Made by a program: the position numbers and the translations under genes | From: Siphonodentalium dalli | Taxonomy: Eukaryota; Mollusca; Scaphopoda; Gadilida; Siphonodentaliidae | Assembly (NCBI GenBank): GCA_032622095.1 | Contig: CP136067.1 | Location: 39,475,549 to 39,539,548, forward strand | Direction: 5' to 3' | DNA: 64,000 nt | Notes under the pieces: model-generated | What the model saw: only the letters and a program-made list of their open reading frames with translations | What the model was told of the DNA's origin: nothing | Database searches by the model: none | Shown: positions 50,801 through 58,751 of the stretch, one piece after another | How the letters are laid out: each line of letters opens with the position of its first letter | Position numbering within the stretch: the stretch's first letter is position 1

Positions 50801-53800
50801 TCAGATGGTTTGTACAAATGATACTGGTATCTTTTGCAACAATCAGAGTAAAAGGAATATTAGAATGGTTATTTTAATGCAGTTCTAGGCTGAAATTATA
50901 CATCGATTGTAACATAGTGGTAATTATTCTATATGGCTCAAGGATAATGATGTTTATCCAATTGGTTTTCCACACTAAAATTATTTCATACCATAATAAC
51001 GACACTTGTTTTGATATGTGGGTATCATAAGTGGGATTTAGGACCGATTATTTCAGCGTTTTGTTTTAATGGTGAACGAGGGCGGTCGCCCAGAGACCCA
51101 GTCATGGTAACTTCGCATCGGAAGTCAATTAAACTTGTTTTGTTTCTATTTTATATACAGTGTGTGTGTGTATCAGTGTGCATGATTTGTATGGTAGACC
51201 TTTATTCCAGCGACTCAATATATTATTGTTCTTCATCTGAATTAATTAATGTCATTGTCTTTGTTCTGTGTCGACGTTTCGGGTGTCTGCATACTCGTAA
51301 GTTATCATGTCTATAAAAATACTGTCTTCAAATTGCCGAGGTTTGAATTGTGCAGAAAAACGCCGCGATGTATTCCGATATCTCCGAACGCACAATGCAT
51401 CAATTTATTGTTTACAAGACACTCACTTTACAAAGGAAATGGACAGATGCATATCATCTGAATGGGGGTTTAAAACAGAATTGGCTTCTTTTTCATCTCA
51501 GTCACGAGGTGTGGCCATTTTATTCAGTCAAAATCTCGACTTCGAAATAAACAACTCTATTAAAGATGTCTCTGGAAATTACATAATAATTGACGTAACT
51601 GTTGAGAAACTTAGAATGACTATAGCTAATATATACGGTCCAAACGAAGATAACCCTGAGTTCTACAATAATTTGAAGGATAAGCTACTTAAAGTCGGTA
51701 GCACCCAAATAATAATATGTGGCGATTGGAATATGGTTCAGGACCAATCGATGGATACTTATAATTATAAACATATCAACAATCCACGAGCTAAATTGGC
51801 AGTGGGCGACCTTGTCGACAGGCTCGATTTGGTAGACGCTTGGAGGGTCAATAACAAGGAGAAACAACGCTATACAAGGCGAAAAAAGTCCCCGGTAAAA
51901 ATGGCTAGGTTAGATTACTTTATGATATCTGAAGATATACTCAGCCTAGTTGGAGCAGGAACCGACATAGTACCTGGATACCGCTCAGATCACTCGATAA
52001 TAACTCTTACGCTTAAACTAAGTACAATCGACAGAGGTCGTGGCTTTTGGAAATTTAATACCTCCTTACTCTGTGATGACAAATATGCCGAACTGGTCAA
52101 ATCTACGATAGAGAATAATAAATCAAGATACGGATATAAAATATATACCGATGAATGGAATAAACCACAGGTTACATGTAAAACAAGTAAACGTTTATTT
52201 CTGGACACCCTTTTGCTAGATATTAGAGGCGAGACTTTACATTTTGCGTCGAAACGAAAGAAAGAACGACAGATGAAAGAAAATGAACTCAATAGATCAA
52301 AAATATTGCTCGAAATTGAAATAGATAACAATAACTTAGATACAAAAAATAAAGACGAATTACTAGATAAAATACAAAAAATTGACACTGATCTTTACGA
52401 AATAAGAAAAGAAGACACGAAGGGGGCAATGGTAAGATCAAGAGCCAAATGGATTGAACAAGGTGAAAAACCAACAAAATATTTCCTCAATCTAGAAAAA
52501 CGCAATTCTATATCGAAAACTCTATGCAACCTTACCGACTCCACTGGTAAAAACATTGACAATAAATCAGACATAATGCAAGAATCTAGACATTTTTACG
52601 AAAATTTATATGCATCGAAAAACATAAACAATCTTGATATTCATACTATTCTTGAAAAAGACCATACAATATTGTCCCACGACACTGCCAACAGTATAGA
52701 AGGACCAATAACTCTAATTGAACTAACTTGTGCGTTGAAGCGATCGCAAAATGATAAATGCAGCGGACTAGATGGATACCCATATGAGTTTTGGAAAATT
52801 TTCTGGCTTGACTTAGGCCAAATTCTATGTGAATCACTCAATGAAGCTTATGATAAAGGGGAACTCTCAATCACCCAGAAACAAGGATTAATTACTCTGA
52901 TCCCCAAAAAGGATAAAGAAAGACATCATTTGAAAAATTGGCGACCAATTTCACTGTTGAATATATCTTACAAATTAGCTTCTTCCTGCATAGCTGAAAG
53001 ATTAAAACGTGTTCTACCATATATAATAAGTGATGATCAAACGGGATTCTTAAAAAATCGCTACATCGGGGATAATACTAGACTTATCTATGACTTAATT
53101 CACGAGACGAAATTGGCCGGTAAACCTGGGTTACTGCCCCTCCTAGACTTCGAAAAGGCTTTTGATTCAGTATTATGGAAATTTATACATAAATGCCTTA
53201 ACTTTTTTTATGTTGGAGATGCCATGAAGGGGTGGATTTCCATATTTTATACGAATATCAACTCATCTATTTTAATAAATGGGCATATATCTCAGAGTTT
53301 CAAACTATATCGTGGCTGTCGACAGGGTGACCCAGTCTCGCCGTATATTTTTTTTATATGCACGGAAATCTTAGCTATTATGATTAAGTCCAATGGCCGC
53401 ATTAAAGGTATCAACCTCGGCAATTTAGAATACAAAATTACACAGTATGCAGACGACACGACTCTCATCTTGGATGGTAGCGAAGAAAGCCTCAGGGAAG
53501 TATATACTGTTTTAAACTCATTTGCAGATTATTCAGGCCTGAAAATTAACAATAGCAAATGTCAGGCGTCGTGGATTGGCTCTTATACAGAGCGTACGGA
53601 TATTATATGCCCAGATCTTGGACTAAAATTTGATAGTACTTTCAATCTCCTTGGAATATACTTTGACACCAACCTTGACAAAATGGATATCAATTATGAT
53701 AGAAAACTTACTGAAGTCAAACGTTTGATAGCAACATGGAAACACCGGTTACTTACACCCATTGGTCGAATAACGGTGATAAAATCGCTAATACTCCCAA

Positions 53801-56800
53801 AATTAACGCACCTTTTTGTAGCTCTACCAAATCCCAGTAATATTTTTATGAAAAATCTTGACACAACGCTCTTTAATTTTCTCTGGAACTCGAAGCGTGA
53901 TCGAGTTAAACGCAAAGTTATTTGTCAAGATTATAAGAACGGCGGATTAAAAATGGTTGATGTAAACAAATTTATGCTGTCCATGAAAATAACTTGGGTG
54001 AGGCGCCTCGTAACCAAAAGTGCCAAATGGATCCCCTTAACAGATATACCTTTACGCGATGACCCTATGTTCCTTACTTATGACTATTCTTACATAGAAA
54101 AACAGGCAAAAAAATTAACCAATCCTTTTTGGCATGATGTCCTGATGGCATTCACAAAATTTCTAGAGAAAGACAGAAACAATCGCAAAATATCAGCATG
54201 TACGTTATGGAAAAACCCAAACATAAAGAAGTACGGAAAAGTAATAAATTTCACCTCCTGGCGAGAAAAAGGGATTATATTTTTAAATGATATGCTGGAC
54301 GATAATGACCGCTTTCTTACACGAGACGATTTACTAAAGATTTATAACATACGCACAAACTTCATCACTCTTAATAACATTCAACATCAAATAAAACTAC
54401 TCACAAAAAAACTTGACCAGCCTATAACTCGAACTTGCAGCCCCTTTTTACCAAATAATTTCATTAAACTGCTTAAAAACAGTCGAGGAGGACAGGACTT
54501 TTATAACATCTTAATCGATATTCCAACTTCTACAGTAGCACACAGAAAATGGCAAGCGTTTTTTCCTGACAACACAATTCAATGGTGTAAACTAGATAAA
54601 CTACCCTTTCTCACGACGCCTGACACAAAGCTACAATGGCTACAATTCCGAATAAACTCACGAATATTATCAACTAATAAGTTTCTTAAAATGTCCAATC
54701 TACGAGAAGATGATAAATGCGATAGATGTAAAAGCGAGACAGAAGACATCTCCCACATATTTTGGAACTGTGTTCACTTTCAGAAATTCATTAAGGAACT
54801 CGGCGATTGGGGTAAAATTAACAGCATTGATCTCTGTCCCCAGCAGATGACAATGATTCTCGGTTCATCACCAACGAATCCGAACTTTATAACGGACAAG
54901 CTGTGGCTTCTAATTAAACAATACATTTATAGGACCAAATTCAAGCCAATTAACTTATCGCTAAATGTTTTCCTCAAAGAATTGAATTATAGATACCAAT
55001 GTGAGAAGTATACCGCACGATGCCAATCGAAACAACAAGAATTTTCGAAAAACTGGTTCCTTTTAGAAAAGGCCATAAATATACGCACGAGTCAACACAA
55101 ATAAACTTGTCCTGAAAATTTTCTCTTCACCAGTTCAAAAACTCACTTAATTACTATACCCAACAAATACTATTATCGCCCCAATACCACAACGCTGTCT
55201 ATAGTTAGATGTCGTACCGATGCGCCATACACAGGAACAAAGTTCAAAAGATTTAAAATCTGGATTACTATATAAAATGAACACATTATTCGATTTATCC
55301 CTATTTACATGTAAGTCACTGGGAGTGCATATGACGTACGAAAGACGTGTAAATGAAGTGAGCAAGATGTGAGAGAATTGGAAGAATGTTACTTTATTTA
55401 TAATAACATGTGCCCTGTAAAGAAAGAAAGAAAAAATAAAGGACTGTGATATACACATGCGCTCACTAATATGCATTGAATTTGAATTAATCTCAGTAAA
55501 ACCGTACATAATACAGTATTTGAGATAAAATATCAAAATAAGTATACATGCGAAATTAATATTTACAGGTGATCAAGCAGTTACATATACAAGAAACACA
55601 ACCAATTCCAATTCTCGCCATTAACATTTGGCATTTATTATCATGTAAAAATGATTTTACATGATATTTATTTTTATGTAAAAATGCGACGGAGTCGGTT
55701 TAATGGGCCCTTCTTGTCAAATAGCTAAACAGATAATCCCTAAAATATAGTCATGTAGAACAAATATATAGTTTAACAGATTTGTCTTCAATCAGTATGT
55801 GTAGTGTTCTAAAAATAGTAGAATTAAGACAAGAGGTATGCACGTGACTGGACAGGTTCGTGCCTTATATGTTACCAAAGCATGTATGCCATTTAAAATG
55901 TTTTACTTTTACATAAATTTGAGCTATAACTGTGATAGCTTTGTTCATTTCTGTCTTAAAAGTGAGGTCATATTCGTATATTTTAGATTGGTCAAAATTG
56001 AGTATTACTCGTAATTGAATAGCTCACTTACAATAGATTTGTTTTTAGAATATAGATGCAGTTAATGGTTCTGTGGTCAACTGATCATTCAATCATGCGT
56101 CAAAATTACATCTTTGTTTTCATTTACCTCGCTATAGATATACACATTTATATGTATGCATTAAATTTATCTATTGTGATTTTTTTTGGATATCGATTGA
56201 AATTTTCCTCTGATTTTACTGTGAAATAATGCGTCCCCCATCATTCAGCATGTTTGTATGACTACTGTCTACTATCCATGCACATATTTCAATGGCTATA
56301 CTGCATGTTTTCCTTTACTTAAATAACATATTTGCATGATTTAATTGAATCAAGCAGTATTCAACAAAGTTCAAATACATAAAATTACCAACCTGAATAA
56401 TTGTCATAATTTAGTGAGCGCTTCGATGATGTGTCACCTCAATTGACCAATGTGCAAATTCATGTGTAATTTCACTAATTTGATTGTCCATTAATTGGGA
56501 ATTCGACCACTACTTGTTTCCTAAATTATGAAGCCGATTGTCACTACACCGAGCTTGGTCCTTAAAACCACGTGAGTCGCGTGACATCAATTTCATTTTA
56601 TTTTACTGAAAATAAAAAAATTCATTTTTTACGGACTTTCCGTATTTTTATAGCAGCAAAATTACCACTACATTGAGACGTAAAATTACTGATATTTTCT
56701 AACAGTGTATTTGACCGTTCGAAAACATCCCCGTCACGGATACAAACTGGTATAGTATGTCGATGCTTAACGTGCGACGTCGACATTCTCTAATATATCT

Positions 56801-58751
56801 CATCAGAATTATCACGCGCATGTACTTTATTGCATCGAACGTCGCGCAATTTTCTAAAGTACATGTAAGCATGTAATACCTTATTGTCAGCCATTATTCA
56901 CGGGATACTGGGAATACTTATACGCTATTTACAAATCAGAAAGCTCCAGTGATTTGTTCCGAATATTTGAACGTACTAATACAGTAAATCAGGCAATTCT
57001 TCAAGGATTGTCCACTTATAAATGGACAATCCGCACCTAAAAGGAGAAGTGTTTTTGACGAAATAACGGAGATATTTGAAGAAGAGTTTTTGACGAAATA
57101 ACGGAAATATTCGAAGAAGTGTTTTTAAAGAGCGTACCCCAAACCTCCCCCAAGCCCACCCACCCAAGGGAAGAATTTGATTTATATTTCACAAGAGTTG
57201 ATCTGATGTGGTGTTATCTCCGTTATTTAGTAAAGTTCCATTCTTTATAGAGTTATTACCCTTCAGATTTAATATGAAGCTAACATGCAGGATTATCGAC
57301 ATATGTCGTGATTTAGTGGACAATCGCAAGCTCGCGTGCCACGCGTGGTTGGATTGTCCATTTATTAATGACAATTTTAGGTGCGGATTGTCCATTTATA
57401 AGTGGACAATCTTATGCGCATTAAGTGCAGTAAATACATGTACAAACATAAACGCACAACGAAAACAATCAGAAACAATACAATATTACTTTAATATGTC
57501 CGGAATAGACAGGAATAGAAGCAAAAAAACTAAGAATATGTCTTGGGTGGAAGTTAAATAAACTAAGAAGTACATGTAAGAACATAAATCAATGGACGCC
57601 TTCAGTGTACTTGTTTACATCAACGCGTTTGATAAAGATTCTTCCGCCAGTTTATAAACACGTGTGCGTATAGCCCATTACTCAGAAATTGAGGTGTTAA
57701 TTATATAAAGTAACATTTTCGCTATGAAAGATTTATAAAATAACCAAACACCAACATGCACATCAACAAGAACGTTGCTCCACTTTATTGTTGAACGCAC
57801 AATATTCAACCGTTCATATAAGTGCAAACATTTTCTGCTCCGTTCTGCAATACCCACCTTGAATAAGTTTTATCATGAATTCAGCGGGAAGCTGTATACT
57901 GACATCGGCAACCATCGGCTGTATGTAACGTGTCCCGTATTTTATAGTGTGTGCCCTCGTGTCGTCATGAGATAGAGTTGCCTTTAGTCCGATAACAAGA
58001 TCGGTTCCTTCATTAAGATCCCAAATCTCCACAACTCGGCTATTCTTAGCAATGGTTTTGTTTGTCGATCCTTCCAAATCTTCACTCAGAAGCAAGCGCT
58101 CCGTTTTTAGAATGTACCTGTCAACGAATGAAATGGTGTTACGTAAACCAGAGTCCAACGAAACAATACATTAGTGTCAGTTCATTCACAGCTAAATTAA
58201 CCATTTTTATACAAAATGCTCATTGACGAGTTGTTCAGAAATATTCAGATATTAAGTTCAACAACCGACCGTCGATAACTTAACTGGAGAAACCATTATT
58301 AAATGATGACTCAAAGATGCGTCATTGTCCTCTACCAATCTGCAAGGTTGAGTTCAGTCCCTTCGCTACGCTGGTCTGACCACTGCCATCACGTATAGAG
58401 AATGTAATTATGTTTTTTGTGAGATCGACAATTGTAAGTTAGAATTCATTCTTACTTGATCTGGACAAACCCAATTGCATACATATGGCGAGTTGAGTTT
58501 CTCAGAATAATGCACAATGAATTGTAACCGACAGAAGCCAAAGTCTTAAACAACATGCAAATGTAAATGTCCTGATATTTTATACGTGTATGGCGGCAGT
58601 GTCCAGACCAGGGTTGAACCGAACTCAACCTTGCAGTTTGATTATGTATAAATTACCTCGTTGCCGCTGTAATACTCTGCTCCTGATCACCGGACGGCTT
58701 GATCTCGGTTCTCATGTTGTTGTCTATCTTTTCTAAGATCCCAGGTAGCTC
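23530..58751 (-). CDS. Adhesion G-protein-coupled receptor, 3' part of gene (nine exons)
   Basis: Nine minus-strand exons (58657-58751, 57858-58117, 48004-48221, 41645-41800, 38367-38491, 37028-37290, 34066-34141, 28161-28357, 23530-23834) join with GT-AG introns and consistent phase at all eight junctions. They give 1695 nt: 564 residues plus stop. Order of domains: GAIN domain, GPS with four Cys and the HL|T cleavage triad, then seven transmembrane helices of the class B2/adhesion type and a short cytoplasmic tail. Adhesion GPCRs are plasma-membrane receptors whose extracellular part is autoproteolysed at the GPS and which signal through a tethered agonist. The N-terminal ligand-binding region and start codon lie upstream of 58751 and were not found. 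The subfamily cannot be assigned. Confidence 0.9.
23835..27225. repeat. Minisatellite of 29-bp units, about 117 copies, inside GPCR intron 8
   Basis: The unit is atacctggaagt + (gatatacaa or cagataaaa) + tccatgtt, 29 bp. The left third (to about 25000) is mainly the gatatacaa/aagatacaa type; the rest is mainly the cagataaaa type, so the array has two subfamilies. Between about 26080 and 26960 blocks of several variant units recur (tgtgatacctggatatcaga at 26134, 26448, 26648), giving a higher-order repeat. Because 29 is not a multiple of 3, the open frames inside are accidental. Confidence 0.95.
27336..27568. mobile_element. Pogo-like TA-flanked foldback MITE, copy 2
   Basis: TA|CAGTAGTGTCCTAAATAAAC at the left and ..GGGAATTACTG|TA at the right. 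The arms pair around agctctcagtgagagct. An extra partial repeat (tgccattcatcagaagctct) sits in the left arm. It lies in GPCR intron 8 just beyond the minisatellite. Confidence 0.85.
28161..28357 (-). CDS. Adhesion GPCR exon 8 (ECL2 Cys-Trp, TM5, TM6 start)
   Basis: It starts after attgtag| with A, completing ATA, then [20 protein letters not shown], the conserved CW of extracellular loop 2 and TM5. A basic intracellular loop ([18 protein letters not shown]) leads into TM6 ([10 protein letters not shown]). The donor is G|gtttgt, weak but phase-correct. 197 nt. Confidence 0.9.
28568..28743. mobile_element. Small foldback element with CCCTTTCTATAC ends
   Basis: Terminal ccctttctatactaaa and its inverse tttagtatagaagggg enclose about 150 bp. 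The interior word aataatataccattcc recurs inverted near 9960 and 11500 and direct near 35310, tying it to the TTAA element at 34661-35363. Target duplication not clear. Confidence 0.6.
28744..34065. other. GPCR intron 7 interior, no gene recognised
   Basis: Contains CAT/CATCAT simple repeats near 30430-30620, a dispersed repeat at 31455-31620 (also at 39855-40035), one isolated end of TTAA family C near 32070, and ggaaatttccaac-type dispersed words near 31870 and 33430. The small open frames here show no protein family I recognise. Confidence 0.5.
31455..31620. repeat. Dispersed repeat, copy 1
   Basis: Shares cttgattcatatctattattttacacc and the following tatataaa..cttg block with 39855-40035, about 75-80 percent alike by eye. 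Type unknown. Confidence 0.5.
34066..34141 (-). CDS. Adhesion GPCR exon 7 (TM4, start of ECL2)
   Basis: 76 nt. With the preceding G it reads [25 protein letters not shown], ending AT|gtaagt. The G-x-P-L start is typical of TM4 in adhesion GPCRs. Acceptor atttccag|, strong donor. Confidence 0.88.
34661..35363. mobile_element. TTAA-flanked non-autonomous element, CCCTTCCTATAC ends (703 bp)
   Basis: TTAA at 34657-34660 and 35364-35367 flank imperfect inverts CCCTTCCTATAC and GTATGGAAAGGG. The interior has no transposase. It shares near-terminal words with 28568-28743. Confidence 0.65.
35682..37004. mobile_element. TTAA-flanked element, family B long copy (1323 bp)
   Basis: TTAA at 35678-35681 and 37005-37008. 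The left arm contains ctcagagtgatcagatatcg and the right end cggattgagtacct, as in 10096-10512. The interior is a CACTT/AAGTG-rich segment absent from the short copy. The right end lies 23 bp from the donor end of GPCR exon 6. Confidence 0.75.
36100..36960. promoter_or_regulatory. Dense cluster of CACTT/AAGTG words, many as inverted pairs
   Basis: About 28 CACTT or AAGTG pentamers occur in about 860 bp, against fewer than two expected by chance at uniform composition. Many form compact inverted pairs: cacttgtcaagtg, cacttggaagtg, cactttcaagtg, cacttgtaagtg, cacttgttaagtg. AAGTG is the core bound by NK-2-type homeodomain proteins, but the periodic inverted pairing may equally be a degenerate repeat inside the element. 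Function is inference. Confidence 0.5.
37028..37290 (-). CDS. Adhesion GPCR exon 6 (ICL1, TM2, TM3, start of TM4)
   Basis: 263 nt from acceptor ttcacag| to donor G|gtgagt. [20 protein letters not shown] (ICL1/TM2), then FLAGI..., [20 protein letters not shown] with the conserved TM3 Cys and HY motif, [16 protein letters not shown], and RKALLVAWG entering TM4. Typical of family B2 receptors. Confidence 0.92.
37366..37578. mobile_element. Pogo-like TA-flanked foldback MITE, copy 3 (best preserved)
   Basis: TA|CAGTAATGCCCTAAATAATC at the left and the exact inverse |TA at the right, with arms of about 100 bp pairing around gctctcactgagagc. It lies in GPCR intron 5, about 75 bp upstream of exon 6's acceptor. 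Confidence 0.9.
38367..38491 (-). CDS. Adhesion GPCR exon 5 (stalk end and TM1)
   Basis: 125 nt. [20 protein letters not shown] then [20 protein letters not shown], a clear TM1 with the conserved G and S, ending TTC AG|gtaact so that AG+G encodes the Arg joining exon 6. Acceptor ccatatag|. Confidence 0.92.
38722..39702. mobile_element. TTAA-flanked long foldback element, family F (981 bp)
   Basis: TTAA at 38718-38721 and 39703-39706. Imperfect arms of about 350-400 bp begin agtgacatgaaacactccgg and its inverse. The arms contain cgtcccgaatcgagaagtaa and cacgcacccgaacaagtcca. No coding sequence. Confidence 0.8.
39855..40035. repeat. Dispersed repeat, copy 2
   Basis: Counterpart of 31455-31620; same order of ctcgattcatatttattatt and tacaccacggaatctatata blocks. 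Confidence 0.5.
40036..41644. other. GPCR intron 4 remainder, nothing recognised
   Basis: AT-rich sequence without repeats or frames that I can interpret. Confidence 0.5.
41645..41800 (-). CDS. Adhesion GPCR exon 4 (GPS autoproteolysis motif)
   Basis: 156 nt, phase 0 at both ends. [46 protein letters not shown]. The four GPS cysteines, both aromatic Trp positions and the catalytic H-L-T are present, so self-cleavage between L and T is predicted. The released tethered agonist would begin TYFAVLM and continue into exon 5. The acceptor cccattcag| at 41801 was chosen because a stop at 41822-41824 closes the frame further upstream. Confidence 0.92.
41801..43003. other. GPCR intron 3, proximal part
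   Basis: A 116-codon frame at 42251-42601 (minus) has no recognised family and is not supported as an exon. Confidence 0.4.
43004..43114. repeat. Inverted repeat with repeated aactcgttt words
   Basis: ttatattgggatataagatt..aaatttgattcataactcg pairs with gaatcaaatttatgaaactc..atatcccaacataa. A hairpin-forming repeat of unknown type. Confidence 0.7.
43155..43510. repeat. Tandem repeat of about 170-bp units, just over two copies
   Basis: ggaatactaaaatattcatg and gtgttactttccacctgct occur twice about 150-170 bp apart, and a degraded third start (acatgctgtcaatacaaatg) follows. Confidence 0.7.
43552..45680 (-). pseudogene. Duplicated block, copy A, with LINE ORF1-like relic, interrupted by a TTAA-less 1.35-kb element
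   Basis: Shares order and sequence with 45738-46740: tatggtgacagaactattgt at its left, aaggactgaattcatttctt after the inserted element, then the minus-strand relic at 45170-45548. Translation pieces: [12 protein letters not shown]-like W-S-Q-E-E-K region, [20 protein letters not shown].., [20 protein letters not shown]. The pattern (acidic coil, F-x-K-N-D-L, then I-I-x-x-F-L-S-x-K-x-R-D-x-x-W) resembles the RNA-binding domain of L1/Tx1 ORF1 proteins. Frameshifts make it a pseudogene. The family call is tentative. Confidence 0.45.
43620..44971. mobile_element. Harbinger-like non-autonomous element (1352 bp) with TTA target duplication
   Basis: Terminal inverts GGGTGGATACACACATGCAT and its complement (about 25 bp) are flanked by TTA at 43617-43619 and 44972-44974. 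The paralogous block at 45801-45825 keeps the empty site with a single tta (atatcaactatttaaggact), confirming both boundaries. A 3-bp TTA/TAA duplication with G-rich ends fits PIF/Harbinger. No transposase frame inside. Confidence 0.85.
45738..46740 (-). pseudogene. Duplicated block, copy B, with LINE ORF1-like relic
   Basis: It lacks the 1.35-kb insertion of copy A. Minus-strand pieces: coiled-coil [18 protein letters not shown] (about 46580-46630), [18 protein letters not shown] and ENDIRSV (about 46395-46460), [17 protein letters not shown] (about 46240-46290), [20 protein letters not shown] and [13 protein letters not shown] (46100-46215). Coil followed by H-R-L..P-x-I-I..S-x-K-x-R-D is the ORF1p-like order. 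Several frameshifts. It is antisense to the nearby intact LINE ORF2 and not adjacent to it. Confidence 0.45.
46741..48003. other. GPCR intron 3, distal part
   Basis: No gene recognised. Confidence 0.45.
48004..48221 (-). CDS. Adhesion GPCR exon 3 (GAIN domain)
   Basis: 218 nt between acceptor tgaacag| and strong donor AAG|gtaagt. [20 protein letters not shown], then [16 protein letters not shown] and [13 protein letters not shown], the beta-strand pattern just before the GPS. It carries potential N-glycosylation sites (NKS, NES, NDS, NVT). Confidence 0.9.
48490..48870 (+). pseudogene. 5'-truncated LINE fragment (CR1/L2-like C-terminal tail and 3' end)
   Basis: [40 protein letters not shown] and [13 protein letters not shown] match the usual C-terminal tail of LINE RT proteins (..WNSLP..IR..SL..FK..LKTHLF). 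The 3' end tgaagcgctataaaaatgct with a terminal ATT repeat is typical of CR1/L2-type elements. Confidence 0.75.
48871..51000. other. GPCR intron 2, region 5' of the intact LINE
   Basis: Short words such as tcaccaagtcattgcacatt and gttggttgaacttgact recur loosely (49600-50700), suggesting an old degenerate repeat. No ORF1 frame precedes the LINE ORF2. Confidence 0.4.
51307..55104 (+). CDS. Tx1/L1-like LINE ORF2: endonuclease-reverse transcriptase, intact
   Basis: 1265 codons without interruption. Residues 1-240 form an APE-type endonuclease: [20 protein letters not shown] (about 138), [13 protein letters not shown] (about 225). Residues about 470-760 form the reverse transcriptase: [43 protein letters not shown] (about 614), [13 protein letters not shown] (about 668), catalytic YADD (about 714). 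A Cys/His motif C-x2-C..H..C lies near 1137 ([18 protein letters not shown]). The endonuclease nicks target DNA and the RT copies the element RNA onto it. No ORF1 is seen upstream. The 3' end is near 55410-55440, a gaaa-rich tail with AATAAA. It lies antisense in the largest GPCR intron. The long open frame suggests recent insertion. Confidence 0.93.
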   Translation: MSIKILSSNCRGLNCAEKRRDVFRYLRTHNASIYCLQDTHFTKEMDRCISSEWGFKTELASFSSQSRGVAILFSQNLDFEINNSIKDVSGNYIIIDVTVEKLRMTIANIYGPNEDNPEFYNNLKDKLLKVGSTQIIICGDWNMVQDQSMDTYNYKHINNPRAKLAVGDLVDRLDLVDAWRVNNKEKQRYTRRKKSPVKMARLDYFMISEDILSLVGAGTDIVPGYRSDHSIITLTLKLSTIDRGRGFWKFNTSLLCDDKYAELVKSTIENNKSRYGYKIYTDEWNKPQVTCKTSKRLFLDTLLLDIRGETLHFASKRKKERQMKENELNRSKILLEIEIDNNNLDTKNKDELLDKIQKIDTDLYEIRKEDTKGAMVRSRAKWIEQGEKPTKYFLNLEKRNSISKTLCNLTDSTGKNIDNKSDIMQESRHFYENLYASKNINNLDIHTILEKDHTILSHDTANSIEGPITLIELTCALKRSQNDKCSGLDGYPYEFWKIFWLDLGQILCESLNEAYDKGELSITQKQGLITLIPKKDKERHHLKNWRPISLLNISYKLASSCIAERLKRVLPYIISDDQTGFLKNRYIGDNTRLIYDLIHETKLAGKPGLLPLLDFEKAFDSVLWKFIHKCLNFFYVGDAMKGWISIFYTNINSSILINGHISQSFKLYRGCRQGDPVSPYIFFICTEILAIMIKSNGRIKGINLGNLEYKITQYADDTTLILDGSEESLREVYTVLNSFADYSGLKINNSKCQASWIGSYTERTDIICPDLGLKFDSTFNLLGIYFDTNLDKMDINYDRKLTEVKRLIATWKHRLLTPIGRITVIKSLILPKLTHLFVALPNPSNIFMKNLDTTLFNFLWNSKRDRVKRKVICQDYKNGGLKMVDVNKFMLSMKITWVRRLVTKSAKWIPLTDIPLRDDPMFLTYDYSYIEKQAKKLTNPFWHDVLMAFTKFLEKDRNNRKISACTLWKNPNIKKYGKVINFTSWREKGIIFLNDMLDDNDRFLTRDDLLKIYNIRTNFITLNNIQHQIKLLTKKLDQPITRTCSPFLPNNFIKLLKNSRGGQDFYNILIDIPTSTVAHRKWQAFFPDNTIQWCKLDKLPFLTTPDTKLQWLQFRINSRILSTNKFLKMSNLREDDKCDRCKSETEDISHIFWNCVHFQKFIKELGDWGKINSIDLCPQQMTMILGSSPTNPNFITDKLWLLIKQYIYRTKFKPINLSLNVFLKELNYRYQCEKYTARCQSKQQEFSKNWFLLEKAINIRTSQHK
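55105..55440 (+). mobile_element. Probable 3' UTR and (GAAA)-rich tail of the LINE
   Basis: Non-coding sequence after the ORF2 stop ends in ctgtaaagaaagaaagaaaa and aataaa. Target-site duplication not identified. Confidence 0.5.
55441..57000. other. GPCR intron 2, remaining part
   Basis: A small hairpin around 55645-55680 (catgtaaaaatgattttaca) and nothing else recognised. Confidence 0.4.
57007..57411. mobile_element. Foldback element with GATTGTCCA(C/T)TTATAA ends
   Basis: gattgtccacttataaatgg at 57007 and its inverse ending at 57411 (ccatttataagtggacaatc) with gcggattgtcc repeated internally. Each terminus is itself a small palindrome. The interior includes a tandem pair gtttttgacgaaataacgga at 57050/57088. 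No coding sequence. Confidence 0.7.
57858..58117 (-). CDS. Adhesion GPCR exon 2 (GAIN domain)
   Basis: 260 nt from acceptor cgttgacag| to donor G|gtgggt. [60 protein letters not shown]. The phase matches both neighbours (AG+G at its start, G+GT at its end). This part of the GAIN domain is weakly conserved, so the call rests mainly on splice continuity with exons 3 and 4. Confidence 0.85.
58657..58751 (-). CDS. Adhesion GPCR exon 1 of those recognised (GAIN alpha-helical part)
   Basis: 95 nt from acceptor gttctacag| to donor AG|gtaatt. [31 protein letters not shown]. The helical pattern L-x-x-I-L-x-x-I is typical of the GAIN A subdomain. Earlier exons must lie to the right or outside the window. 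Confidence 0.75.
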
